Assembly (NCBI GenBank): GCA_030630695.1
Contig: DAOVMP010000005.1
Coordinates: 1-9,977 of the forward strand
Direction: 5' to 3'
Source of the DNA: Candidatus Woesearchaeota archaeon
GTDB lineage: Archaea > Nanobdellota > Nanobdellia > Woesearchaeales > ARS49
Length of the DNA: 9,977 bases
This document shows positions 1 to 6,642 of the stretch, piece by piece (position 1 is the stretch's first letter; every line of letters starts with the position of its first letter). Both the position numbers and the translations under genes were made by a program. The notes under the pieces were generated by a model, which did not search any database, was not told the origin of the DNA, and saw only the letters and a program-made list of their open reading frames with translations.

Positions 1-222
1 AGGAACGACCAAAAAATCATAGAGATTTGCCCAAGGAATTCTTCCAGTTCTTTTTCTTACTTTTCTTCCAGGATACTTAATTAAGATTTTTACCTTGTTA
101 TCTGGACTTGACTCTACAAGAAAAGTAACTGAATTAAGTGGCTTCTCTTTATATGGGTCAAGTTCCTTTGTTAAATCTTCAAAGAGAGTACCTTGCTTTA
201 TTTTTTTTCGAATATCAATCAC
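1..222 (-). CDS. Partial unknown protein coupled to the restriction-type nuclease
   Basis: The frame is open from a GTG codon at 222-220 to the window edge, 74 codons with no stop; the C-terminal part is missing. The GTG overlaps the nuclease stop codon (GTGA) and is preceded by a strong ribosome binding site, AGAGGTGAT, five bases upstream, which settles the start. The visible product begins IDIRKKIKQGTLFEDLTK and is lysine/arginine-rich, including a GRKVRKRTGRIPW stretch. I do not recognise the family and see no methyltransferase motif in the part available. Tight coupling to a restriction-type nuclease suggests a partner role in the same system (modification, specificity or control), but that is inference from position only. 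Confidence 0.75.
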   Translation of the reverse strand, partial: MIDIRKKIKQGTLFEDLTKELDPYKEKPLNSVTFLVESSPDNKVKILIKYPGRKVRKRTGRIPWANLYDFLVVP

Positions 223-758
223 TTTGAATCACCTCTTTCAGATTGAGGTAAACCAAGTTCTCCTAGAGGAATCTCATTAAAGAAATATTTACAACCGCAA
301 GATTCAACGTGTTCCAACACGTCTTTGTATCGTTCTTGCTTAAACCAATCGTTTAAAACGTAAATATATTCAACTTCAATCCCAAGCGGATTAAGAAGCT
401 TTTTGTATTGTTGTAGCTTAAATCCACAAGTTTGCAACTTTTCGTCTACTGAGCCTGAAACTTCTTGAAACTTAATTTCCACAACATATAAAGTTTTCTT
501 TTCCAATACTAGAATAGCATCGTCTGGCAATAGCTTTTGTGATATTATCTTCTTGTATTTGACTCCACTAGGTTCAAGCAATTTCTTGTAAAGATCGTGC
601 TTACGATAGAGTTCAGCAACCTTTTTATCGTCAAAATAAACAGAGTTTCCTTTTACAGTGTATTCTAAAATAGGCTCAATTACTACATCAAGATGTACTC
701 TACCTTCAAATCTAAGACCAGTAAGCGTATTTGCTCCACCTTTACCATCTTTAATCAT
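219..758 (-). CDS. PD-(D/E)XK nuclease, probable type II restriction endonuclease
   Basis: The 179-residue product (ATG at 758) probably cuts DNA. Near the N-terminus is GKGGANTLTGLRFE (residues 5-18), a glycine-rich opening I associate with a group of type II restriction enzymes. The catalytic core reads P78-D79-D80, then E94-I-K96 in VVEIKF, a good PD-(D/E)XK arrangement, followed by GSVDEKLQTC (102-111), which also resembles that group. No membrane segment or signal peptide is seen. A longer reading from TTG at 776 adds six residues, but those codons lie in a repeated promoter-like element, so ATG 758 is preferred; no good ribosome binding site precedes it, so a leaderless or short-leader transcript is possible. 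The next gene overlaps its stop by four bases. The recognition site cannot be read from the sequence. Confidence 0.82.
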   Translation of the reverse strand: MIKDGKGGANTLTGLRFEGRVHLDVVIEPILEYTVKGNSVYFDDKKVAELYRKHDLYKKLLEPSGVKYKKIISQKLLPDDAILVLEKKTLYVVEIKFQEVSGSVDEKLQTCGFKLQQYKKLLNPLGIEVEYIYVLNDWFKQERYKDVLEHVESCGCKYFFNEIPLGELGLPQSERGDSK

Positions 759-767
759 ATTTGAATT

Positions 768-816
768 AATGTGCAAAACCCTTAATTAATGTGCAGAATT
801 GCTTTTTTATGTAAAG
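768..816. repeat. 49-bp direct repeat, copy A
   Basis: This segment aligns without gaps to 1502-1550, with about 40 of 49 positions identical by eye. Both copies hold ATGTGCAAAA, then TGTGCAGAATTG 20 bases on, then a run of T. Copy A lies in the promoter region of the nuclease gene. Together the copies bracket the two small membrane-protein genes at 851-1451. It may be a duplicated operator/promoter or a recombination scar. Confidence 0.8.
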
Positions 817-824
817 TATAAAAA
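811..824 (-). promoter_or_regulatory. TATA-like promoter element upstream of the nuclease gene
   Basis: On the minus strand the sequence reads TTTTTATACTTTAC, a reasonable archaeal TATA box. A start about 25 bases downstream would fall near 793, within the first TGCACA element of repeat copy A. A second TGCACA lies between that point and the ATG at 758, a layout that would suit repression. An alternative A/T box (ATTAATTAA, around 783-790) would place the start at the ATG itself, giving a leaderless message. No experimental start is known. Confidence 0.4.
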
Positions 825-850
825 AACTGAAAATAATTAAAGATTAAAAA
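820..850 (-). terminator. T-rich tract, possible archaeal terminator after the 119-aa gene
   Basis: Right after the TAG stop of the upstream gene the minus strand reads TTTTTAATCTTTAATTATTTT and then, after CAG, a run of seven T. There is no hairpin, as expected for archaeal U-tract termination. It overlaps the TATA-like box of the next gene, so termination and re-initiation would be packed in the same 30 bases. Confidence 0.35.
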
Positions 851-1210
851 CTACTTCTTTTTCTTTTTACCTTTAGATTTCATTTCAGATTTAATAGTAT
901 CGTTAAAAGCTTTATCTGCCCTTTTAGTTGCTTCCTTATAAAATTTTATAAGTGATTGAAGCAATGTTTCTTTTCCGGTTAATTCACTTTCAATTCTTGA
1001 AAGTCTATCATTTTGAAAAAATGCATAAAAAATAAATCCTAATAAAACAAAAGAACCTGCTGCGTTGTTGTCAATACCAAGATTTATTTTGTCAAAAATG
1101 AAATTTGCAAATAATAAAATTAAAAAACCCATAAACAATTGAAAATTAGCTATTTCTCTATTGTGTCTTAATTGAATTTCTATTCTTTCTTCTTCATTTA
1201 TATGCGGCAT
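851..1210 (-). CDS. Small membrane protein with two TM helices and a cytoplasmic coil
   Basis: The 119-residue product is of unknown function. A charged N-terminal helix (residues 1-22) precedes two hydrophobic segments (about 23-42 and 50-66), then a charged amphipathic helix (67-105) that could form a coiled coil, and a tail ending in five lysines. The start is taken at ATG 1210 because GGAG lies nine bases upstream; an upstream in-frame TTG (1225) would overlap that site. The gene overlaps the preceding membrane-protein gene by 17 bases, so the two are probably translated together. The pair sits between 49-bp direct repeats and may be a cargo cassette or a membrane complex. I do not recognise a family. 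Confidence 0.72.
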   Translation of the reverse strand: MPHINEEERIEIQLRHNREIANFQLFMGFLILLFANFIFDKINLGIDNNAAGSFVLLGFIFYAFFQNDRLSRIESELTGKETLLQSLIKFYKEATKRADKAFNDTIKSEMKSKGKKKKK

Positions 1211-1451
1211 ATAAAATAACTCCAATTAGAAAAATAAAAAAGCCAATTTCTTTTGAATAAAGAGTTTCCCACGAAAAGTAGAATGGAGACTGAGTTGGAG
1301 CCAAAACTAAAAACCAAACTCCTATAATAAAAAAAAGCAAATACAAACCCCTAGTCCATAGAATAGGTAATCCAAAAATACCCCAACCTCTTCCTAATTG
1401 TCTTTTTTGATTCATTTCGTTCTTTAATAGGTTTTTATCATTTAAAATCAT
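1194..1451 (-). CDS. Small two-TM membrane protein, unknown function
   Basis: The 85-residue product has a basic N-terminus (residues 1-24) and two membrane helices (about 35-51 and 66-83) joined by a short aromatic loop (SPFYFSWETLY). The start is uncertain: ATG 1451 follows a near-perfect ribosome binding site (AAAGGAGGTGAT, 1478-1467) at an unusually long distance of 15 bases, and the frame is open further upstream without an ATG, GTG or TTG. A three-codon ORF lies between the site and the ATG. It is the first gene of the two-gene unit bracketed by the 49-bp repeats and overlaps the next gene by 17 bases. No recognised family. Confidence 0.68.
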   Translation of the reverse strand: MILNDKNLLKNEMNQKRQLGRGWGIFGLPILWTRGLYLLFFIIGVWFLVLAPTQSPFYFSWETLYSKEIGFFIFLIGVILYAAYK

Positions 1452-1456
1452 TTCTT

Positions 1457-1478
1457 TTACCGTTTCATCACCTCCTTT
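1457..1478 (-). promoter_or_regulatory. Strong ribosome binding site with an overlapping three-codon ORF
   Basis: AAAGGAGGTGAT (1478-1467) matches the 3' end of 16S rRNA (anti-SD ATCACCTCC) over at least nine bases, the strongest site in the window. The upstream 60-aa gene stops at TGA 1470-1468 inside it, and an ATG overlapping that stop opens ATG AAA CGG TAA. The next usable ATG (1451) is six bases after that stop. This may be a leader mini-ORF giving coupled re-initiation, or it may mark a one-base sequencing error in the start region. Confidence 0.5.
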
Positions 1479-1650
1479 GTCTTTGTATAAAGTTTCTAAT
1501 AAATGTGCAAAATTTGTATTTATTGTGCAGAATTGGTTTTTTGTGCAAAGCCGCCATTCCCCAAAAACCTAAATAAAACATTAAAACAAAAAATATGTCT
1601 GCCAAGTCATCAAACTGAATGTCACCAACAAACAAATCAATATACTGCAT
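1468..1650 (-). CDS. 60-aa single-TM protein following the giant surface protein
   Basis: The start at ATG 1650 is backed by GAGGGATT eight bases upstream, within the 3' end of the giant gene. The product has one membrane helix (about residues 15-35) after an acidic N-terminus, then a basic tail (HKKP onward, ending QRQRR), suggesting the tail lies in the cytoplasm. Codons 34-50 coincide with the 49-bp repeat, so the original C-terminus may have been replaced. Its stop overlaps the strong ribosome binding site of the next gene. Its position directly after the giant gene suggests a shared function, such as anchoring or assembly. No family recognised. Confidence 0.6.
   Translation of the reverse strand: MQYIDLFVGDIQFDDLADIFFVLMFYLGFWGMAALHKKPILHNKYKFCTFIRNFIQRQRR
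1485..1493 (-). promoter_or_regulatory. TATA-like box upstream of the two-gene membrane unit
   Basis: The minus strand reads ACTTTATAC just after repeat copy B. Initiation about 25 bases on would fall near 1462, close to the ATG at 1451 and past the strong ribosome binding site. If so, two kinds of message may exist: read-through RNA using the ribosome binding site, and a short-leader RNA from this box. Here the TGCACA elements lie upstream of the box, the reverse of copy A. Confidence 0.3.
1502..1550. repeat. 49-bp direct repeat, copy B
   Basis: This is the partner of 768-816. It holds three TGTGCA hexamers (1504-1509, 1524-1529, 1542-1547), spaced 20 and 18 bases; copy A keeps the first two with exact 20-base spacing. 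It overlaps codons 34-50 of the 60-aa membrane protein, so that protein's tail may be read-through into a regulatory or recombination sequence and not conserved protein. Confidence 0.8.
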
Positions 1651-1653
1651 AAA

Positions 1654-4600
1654 TTAATCCCTCTTAATAACAAACTTGTAAACACCAATTACAATTCCAA
1701 CCATTATTAAAAAAGCAACAGCAATAATCCACATAGGCTGGCCAAGCAATTCAATTCCAAACAAACCCCAAAAACCAATAGTAACCTTTTCCAAAGGACT
1801 AATTTTACTAACAGAAACAACATTTACAATCTGGTCAACCTGAAGAGAATAAGAAGAATAAATTCCAGACAACTTAAAACTTCCAACCAAATGACCGTCA
1901 TAAAACTCGTCTAAAAAGTTTACATCAGTTGTTCTAGCAAACAAATTAAACTCAGCAAAAGTATTTGGCTCTAAAACAAAAGGAAACTTAGTATCCAAAT
2001 AAATAAATTCAGCAATGTTTTCATCAAAAGCAATAGCATACTGCATGTTAAAACTAGCCTTATTAGTAATCTTACAATTAATTGAAGTAGGGCTTGCACC
2101 AATAAAAAGCACATTACTTGAACATTCTAAAACAAAAGTATTATTTGCATCATCAAAAGGATTTTCAGCAATAGAAATAACAGGGTCTAAAGAAAAACTA
2201 ACACCTCCACCGCCTCCTCCTCCTTCACCTGAAACAGTAGTAATTCTAGTAATTGTTCCAGTAGTAGTACCAGCAGAAATATTTCCAGCAACATCAACAC
2301 CCCTAATAATTACATAAGCATAATCTCCAGCCAACGGAATAGCAATAGTTGTACTGCAACTAGCAGTATTTACATCAGAAACAAAAGCTCCATTATAATA
2401 CAATTCAATCCAGCAATAATCCAAACCAGAATTAACATCATCATAACTTGCATTAAAAACAGCAGTATCACTTGACTGAGTAACATTAACCAAAGGAGAA
2501 TAAGTATTCAAAACAGGAGCACTGTTATCAACAAAGAAACGGTCTGAATAAGCATTTGAATCAAGCAATTCAGGAGTTCCAGTTTCCCTTACTCTTAATT
2601 CAATATAATAATTTCCATCAACAACAGCAGTAGTATCAAAAGTTGTTCCACAAATTCCATTAGTTACTGCAACACCATAAGCCAAAGTGCTTACAGGAAT
2701 TAAATTCAAATTAACTAAATTAAAATCACAAACAATTGTATTATTTTCTGAATCTGAAACAATTCCATAAACGTCTATTGTGCCAGAATTCCAAGAATTT
2801 GCATCAGGAGCATTTATATCATGTACTATTGGAGTAAGATTTAAACCAGCAGTAATTAATTCTCTTTGATAAGGCACTGAGTTCTGGTCATCTATTCCAA
2901 CAAACCAAGTAAGATATGTTGCATAGTTTTGGTTTTGCCAAGAATATCTTGTGCTTGGAATAAAAGAACCATTTGCAATTAATCCTGCAAGTCCTCCAGC
3001 ATTTGTAGTCCAGATTCTTTCTCTGTCAATGTTTGCATTTTGGTCAATTCCTTCAAGAGTCCAATATTTTGCAACATTACAACTTGGACAATTGTAATAA
3101 ATGTAATGATTAAAATCTGAGTCAGTTAAATTTACGTTTTTGTCTCCAACCATTTGATTTTGGTCGTTTGTAATATATTTGTAACTTAAAGTTCCACAAG
3201 GACATAAAGGAGTTGCAGAATCAAATGAATAAATTAAACAATTATTGCTTGTTGTTGGGTCTGCAACTTCTGAATTGCAATCATACAAATGCATTGTTCT
3301 GCTTCCTGTTCCAGTATAATTTGCTAAAAAACAATATTCTACAAACACATTAACATCTACTTCTGATTGTTCCGCAGTGTGTAATATTTTTATCCAATCA
3401 TTTGGATTGTTTAAAACAAAAGTTGAATTTGCATCTGCTAATTTTACTGCTGAATAATTTGTTGCTCTTTTTCTATAAACACAAGGCAGTCTTGAATCTG
3501 TTCTAAAATGGTTTGTGTCTTCAAATGATTCAATTAAATTCCAAGCAACATCTGCGCTGCTTTTTTTCTGGTAACCGCAGTTTTTATTTTCTCTTAAAAA
3601 ACTATAACAATTTTGGTCATCGTTTGCTGCATCAACAGTTGTATAAACATTTCTTATATTATAACCAAAATGCCATTCTATATTCCAGTCAAAAACCACA
3701 TTCATATCGCTTAAAATATTTAAATCGGCTGTCTGATAAACTGCTTCTGCTGAATACCAAAACAAATTAAAATCTGAAAAAACCGCATTATTGTCAATTG
3801 CAAAATTAAAATTACTTGAATCTGTTACATTATAATCTTGGTCTGCTGTGTTTGCATCAATGAAATAGTTTGCATCAGCAATAGAAGTTGTATCCCAAGA
3901 ATAAGTGCAGTTCGTTGAGTTAGTCCAGTCAGAGTCATCACAAGTTAATCCAGCAATGCCTGCATAATCGTTTAAGTTTGCATCTAAAACAAGATTTGAA
4001 TAAAGTTGTGCAGTAGCAGAATAATACAAATAAATCCATAAATCATCTGTGTCATCTAAATCTGAAACATTAAAATCAATTGAATAAATTCCTGAAATCC
4101 AGCCTAAATCGCTTGGAGCATTAACTACAATTGTTGGTTCTTGATTTACTCTAAAGCTTGCATTACTTGAATCAGTGCCATTTAAATCTGTGTCTGAAAC
4201 ATTTATGTCAATAAAATAATCTCCTACAGGAACAGCAGTTGTATCCCAGTAAACTAAACATTTTGTTGAATTAGTCCAAGTAGTATCATCACAAGTTACA
4301 CTACCAAGAGCTGCGTGGTCGTTTAAATTTACATCAGCAATAATGTTTGAATAAAGTTCTGCTGTAGCAGAATAGTAAACTCTTGCATACAATGTTTGTG
4401 GATTATCTAAATCCTGAACATTGAAATCGATTGAATAATTTCCATCAACATACTGGTTTCCATTTGGTTCAATTACATTAACATCTGGATTAACATTTCC
4501 TGCTTCTTCTGCTCCAAAAGAAAGCAAATTATTTGTATCAGAATTATATAACAAGTTCACATCATTATTGTTTATTGTAATATTGAATACTCTTATTTCA

Positions 4601-6114
4601 TCCATTTTTCCATTGTAAAAAGCATTCCATGGGTCTGCTCCAACTTTCCAATCATCCATAATTGAATTTGGCACACTTGCATTTGCATCACTTGATTTCA
4701 AAGCTTGATTAATCCATAACTTTGCTCCACCAGTTCCACAAGTCTGGCTTAAAAGAGAATAAGAACCAAGTGTAACAGCATCAACAGTATTTATTCCAAA
4801 ATGTTGTGCGCTTGGAAGATATAAACGAAAATTAAGTTTAGTTCCAGCTAGGCCATAAGTGTAGAATCTATTACTTCCATCATATGTAAGAGACCAAATA
4901 ACCTGACTTGAAGCAATAGCATCTGGACTAATCCACATTTGTATAGTTCTAACATTTTCTGATCCATCAAAAACATTATTGTCTAAAAAACTTCCTGCCG
5001 AACCATCAAAATCATAAGCATGGTAAATTTTTCCACCAGTTGAAGGAGTTATTCCTCCTTGAATGTTTAAATCATTGTTTCCAAGCGAATCCAAAACATT
5101 TCCAGACAAGTGATAAACACTTTCATATATTGACGAGTAAGTTCCTGCTTCATCTTGACCATCTGCTGCTCCAGCACTTCCATAGTAAACATAGGCTTCA
5201 GTCGGGGCTGCTGAAGTAAAAGTATCAGTTACACCAACCCATGCCCGCATTTCATCTGCTGTATGGTCAAAGTGTTCAAAGTGATATTTTAATTCAGTAT
5301 CTTCTGCCGCATTAGTAAATCTAACATCTTCTCCATTTGCCTGAGTACCAGCCCAAAAAGAAATATTATCTGCTGAAATGCTAACTAAAATAACAAAATC
5401 GTTTGTTATATCTCCAGTTAAACCAATTCCATCAGTATTCATTGTAACTTTTTGTTTTTTAGTCCAAGAACCATTCCACCAAGCCCACTTAGCAATCTTT
5501 TCTCCATTAAAAGTTAACTGCCAATCAATAGAACTTTCCCTAAGCTTTGGGTCTTTCTTTCCCCAAAGCCTTAAATACCTCGTATCTAAATCTGAAACAA
5601 CTAATTTGCTTAAATCCTGCTTTAAATCAGTCCAATCAATTACAGTTCTTGACTCATTTTTATATCCTTTTACTACTTTTCTTTGCAAAACCTTATAACA
5701 ATATTTTGAATCAAATTCAAGCAAACCTCTTTGAAGACAAGATTGTTTAATTGCATTTGCATCCTGTAAATATAAAGCATTATAATCTACTAATTCATAA
5801 ACTGGAACACTTACTTGAATTGTTTTTTCAATTCCAACAAAATAACCCCAATCAATTAAATTAGGAACATCAATTGATTTTTTAACAAAATCAGTGAAAA
5901 AATCGTTTTTTGTTCCAACAAAAGTTGTTTTAGGAGAAACTTTAAGAATTGCTTCACAATCAACCAAGCAACTATCTGTGTTTTTAATTAATTCAATAGT
6001 AGCTAAAGTTGTATTATGCGTTCCAATTGTTGGCAAATCAATTACTTCATCTGCATTAACAAAAGGAGATAACAGCATTAAAAACAATCCAACAATTATT
6101 AAAAGTTTTTTCAT
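1654..6114 (-). CDS. Giant secreted multidomain surface protein (DUF2341-like, LamG-like, Ig-like repeats), C-terminally membrane-anchored
   Basis: The 1486-residue product is a probable surface adhesin or spike. Residues 1-21 are a clear signal peptide (MKKLLIIVGLFLMLL, cut near NA/D). After a unique N-domain (22-210) comes WAWWNGSWTKKQKV (210-223), a typical opening of DUF2341-like domains, running to about 312 and including EAYVYYGS. Residues about 330-536 look like a LamG/concanavalin-type domain (AYDFDGS, QMWISP, DEIRVFN). Two 115-residue Ig-like repeats follow (543-657 and 659-773), then a Cys-rich region (about 780-1090), two more degenerate beta-sandwich-like units (about 1097-1290), a seven-glycine linker (1298-1304), a C-terminal domain and one TM helix (1460-1480) ending in a basic tail. 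About two dozen N-x-S/T sequons suggest heavy glycosylation. Start ATG 6114 has GAGGAG upstream. LamG-type domains commonly bind glycans; host or partner attachment is inference. Confidence 0.9.
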   Translation of the reverse strand: MKKLLIIVGLFLMLLSPFVNADEVIDLPTIGTHNTTLATIELIKNTDSCLVDCEAILKVSPKTTFVGTKNDFFTDFVKKSIDVPNLIDWGYFVGIEKTIQVSVPVYELVDYNALYLQDANAIKQSCLQRGLLEFDSKYCYKVLQRKVVKGYKNESRTVIDWTDLKQDLSKLVVSDLDTRYLRLWGKKDPKLRESSIDWQLTFNGEKIAKWAWWNGSWTKKQKVTMNTDGIGLTGDITNDFVILVSISADNISFWAGTQANGEDVRFTNAAEDTELKYHFEHFDHTADEMRAWVGVTDTFTSAAPTEAYVYYGSAGAADGQDEAGTYSSIYESVYHLSGNVLDSLGNNDLNIQGGITPSTGGKIYHAYDFDGSAGSFLDNNVFDGSENVRTIQMWISPDAIASSQVIWSLTYDGSNRFYTYGLAGTKLNFRLYLPSAQHFGINTVDAVTLGSYSLLSQTCGTGGAKLWINQALKSSDANASVPNSIMDDWKVGADPWNAFYNGKMDEIRVFNITINNNDVNLLYNSDTNNLLSFGAEEAGNVNPDVNVIEPNGNQYVDGNYSIDFNVQDLDNPQTLYARVYYSATAELYSNIIADVNLNDHAALGSVTCDDTTWTNSTKCLVYWDTTAVPVGDYFIDINVSDTDLNGTDSSNASFRVNQEPTIVVNAPSDLGWISGIYSIDFNVSDLDDTDDLWIYLYYSATAQLYSNLVLDANLNDYAGIAGLTCDDSDWTNSTNCTYSWDTTSIADANYFIDANTADQDYNVTDSSNFNFAIDNNAVFSDFNLFWYSAEAVYQTADLNILSDMNVVFDWNIEWHFGYNIRNVYTTVDAANDDQNCYSFLRENKNCGYQKKSSADVAWNLIESFEDTNHFRTDSRLPCVYRKRATNYSAVKLADANSTFVLNNPNDWIKILHTAEQSEVDVNVFVEYCFLANYTGTGSRTMHLYDCNSEVADPTTSNNCLIYSFDSATPLCPCGTLSYKYITNDQNQMVGDKNVNLTDSDFNHYIYYNCPSCNVAKYWTLEGIDQNANIDRERIWTTNAGGLAGLIANGSFIPSTRYSWQNQNYATYLTWFVGIDDQNSVPYQRELITAGLNLTPIVHDINAPDANSWNSGTIDVYGIVSDSENNTIVCDFNLVNLNLIPVSTLAYGVAVTNGICGTTFDTTAVVDGNYYIELRVRETGTPELLDSNAYSDRFFVDNSAPVLNTYSPLVNVTQSSDTAVFNASYDDVNSGLDYCWIELYYNGAFVSDVNTASCSTTIAIPLAGDYAYVIIRGVDVAGNISAGTTTGTITRITTVSGEGGGGGGGVSFSLDPVISIAENPFDDANNTFVLECSSNVLFIGASPTSINCKITNKASFNMQYAIAFDENIAEFIYLDTKFPFVLEPNTFAEFNLFARTTDVNFLDEFYDGHLVGSFKLSGIYSSYSLQVDQIVNVVSVSKISPLEKVTIGFWGLFGIELLGQPMWIIAVAFLIMVGIVIGVYKFVIKRD
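3796..4140 (-). repeat. Second 115-residue Ig-like repeat inside the giant gene
   Basis: It encodes residues 659-773. It shares with the preceding unit the landmarks YSIDFNV.DLD, YYSATA.LYSN, LTCDD..WTNST.C and YFID, including a matching cysteine pair. It is an in-frame internal duplication, diverged at the DNA level. Confidence 0.75.
4144..4488 (-). repeat. First 115-residue Ig-like repeat inside the giant gene
   Basis: It encodes residues 543-657. The paired cysteines (C608 and C619) flank WTNST and recur in the second unit, so each unit probably holds its own short disulfide. The repeats likely act as stalk modules that set the reach of the LamG-type head. Confidence 0.75.
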
Positions 6115-6206
6115 TTTGATAACTCCTCATAGGTTTTCTTATATCTCCACATCAAATAACGATTAATCGCTAATCCTAACTCTGTTGGTGCTTTCTTTGA
6201 CTTCAT
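6111..6206 (-). CDS. 31-aa basic mini-protein between two coupled genes
   Basis: The frame runs from ATG 6206 to TGA 6111, 31 residues. The ATG overlaps the preceding gene's stop (ATGA) and its own stop overlaps the ATG of the giant gene (ATGA), so all three are coupled. A site GGTGG lies 12 bases upstream, with GGAG nearer. The sequence opens MKSKKAPTELGL and continues with a helical, tyrosine/lysine-rich half (RYLMWRYKKTYEEL). It could be a small regulatory or assembly helper. It might exist mainly to relay ribosomes to the giant gene, since its last codons carry that gene's ribosome binding site (GAGGAG). No known family. Confidence 0.7.
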   Translation of the reverse strand: MKSKKAPTELGLAINRYLMWRYKKTYEELSK

Positions 6207-6463
6207 TCTCCAATCCACCTTTTAGCAATTAATACTCCTACAATTCCAAAAACAATATCAATTAAAGAATCTGTTAATGTTCCAGCAATATAATCAGGAA
6301 TTACTTCAACCAAAATAGCCTGCTGGAATAATTCCCATAAAATAATTAATGCAAGCAAAAACTTTACTCTGTGCTTTTTTTCAATAACTTTTGTTGCCAC
6401 TATGAATAAAGCAAAACCAGCTAGTAAGTGCCAAACAGTCCATTGGTCTAATAGTTCAATCAA
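6203..6463 (-). CDS. Small three-TM membrane protein, VanZ/DUF2238-like pattern
   Basis: The 86-residue product starts at TTG 6463, which is convincing because AGAAGGAG lies seven bases upstream. It has three membrane helices (about 9-26, 32-52, 66-81). Conserved-looking polar residues sit in or near the helices: H12, W43-E44, and D65-SLI-D69 followed by FG. This layout recalls small VanZ-like or DUF2238-like membrane proteins, but the match is by eye only. It overlaps the 31-aa gene by four bases. Function unknown; a structural or envelope role is inferred from the neighbours. Confidence 0.7.
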   Translation of the reverse strand: MIELLDQWTVWHLLAGFALFIVATKVIEKKHRVKFLLALIILWELFQQAILVEVIPDYIAGTLTDSLIDIVFGIVGVLIAKRWIGE

Positions 6464-6501
6464 TCCTTATCTCCTTCTATTATATACTTCCTTTCTATTT
6501 C

Positions 6502-6642
6502 TTATTTCTTTCTCTTTTTCCTCCTAAACCATTTCTTTGTATTTGGAAAACTAATTTTAAAGTTTTTCCAAGTCTTTCCAGCAAGCTTTTTTAAACGCCT
6601 TGCTTTATTGCTTAATGGAAACTTTTTCTTGTTTTTTACCAT
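6502..6642 (-). CDS. 46-aa highly basic protein
   Basis: ATG 6642 overlaps the stop of the preceding gene by seven bases (ATGGTAA) and follows TTGGTG at seven bases. A longer in-frame reading to 6738 only re-reads that gene in another frame, so it is rejected. The product is rich in Lys/Arg throughout and ends RRKKRKK, with tryptophans at 25 and 39. It has no membrane segment. Such a protein could bind nucleic acid or acidic lipid head groups; in a virion-type module it might be a DNA-condensing or core protein. That role is inference from charge and position only. Confidence 0.62.
   Translation of the reverse strand: MVKNKKKFPLSNKARRLKKLAGKTWKNFKISFPNTKKWFRRKKRKK

Noticed and set aside
2015..2317. 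Plus-strand ORF with a proline run
   Set aside because: It is the reverse reading of the glycine linker in the giant protein; no ribosome binding site or independent support.
5544..5569. 8-bp inverted repeat GCTTTGGG/CCCAAAGC with a 10-base loop in the giant gene
   Set aside because: It is short, inside coding sequence and without unusual codon use, so chance is a fair explanation.
5378..6166. Plus-strand ORFs across the start of the giant gene
   Set aside because: They lie wholly or mostly over the signal peptide and N-domain coding region and look like antisense shadows.
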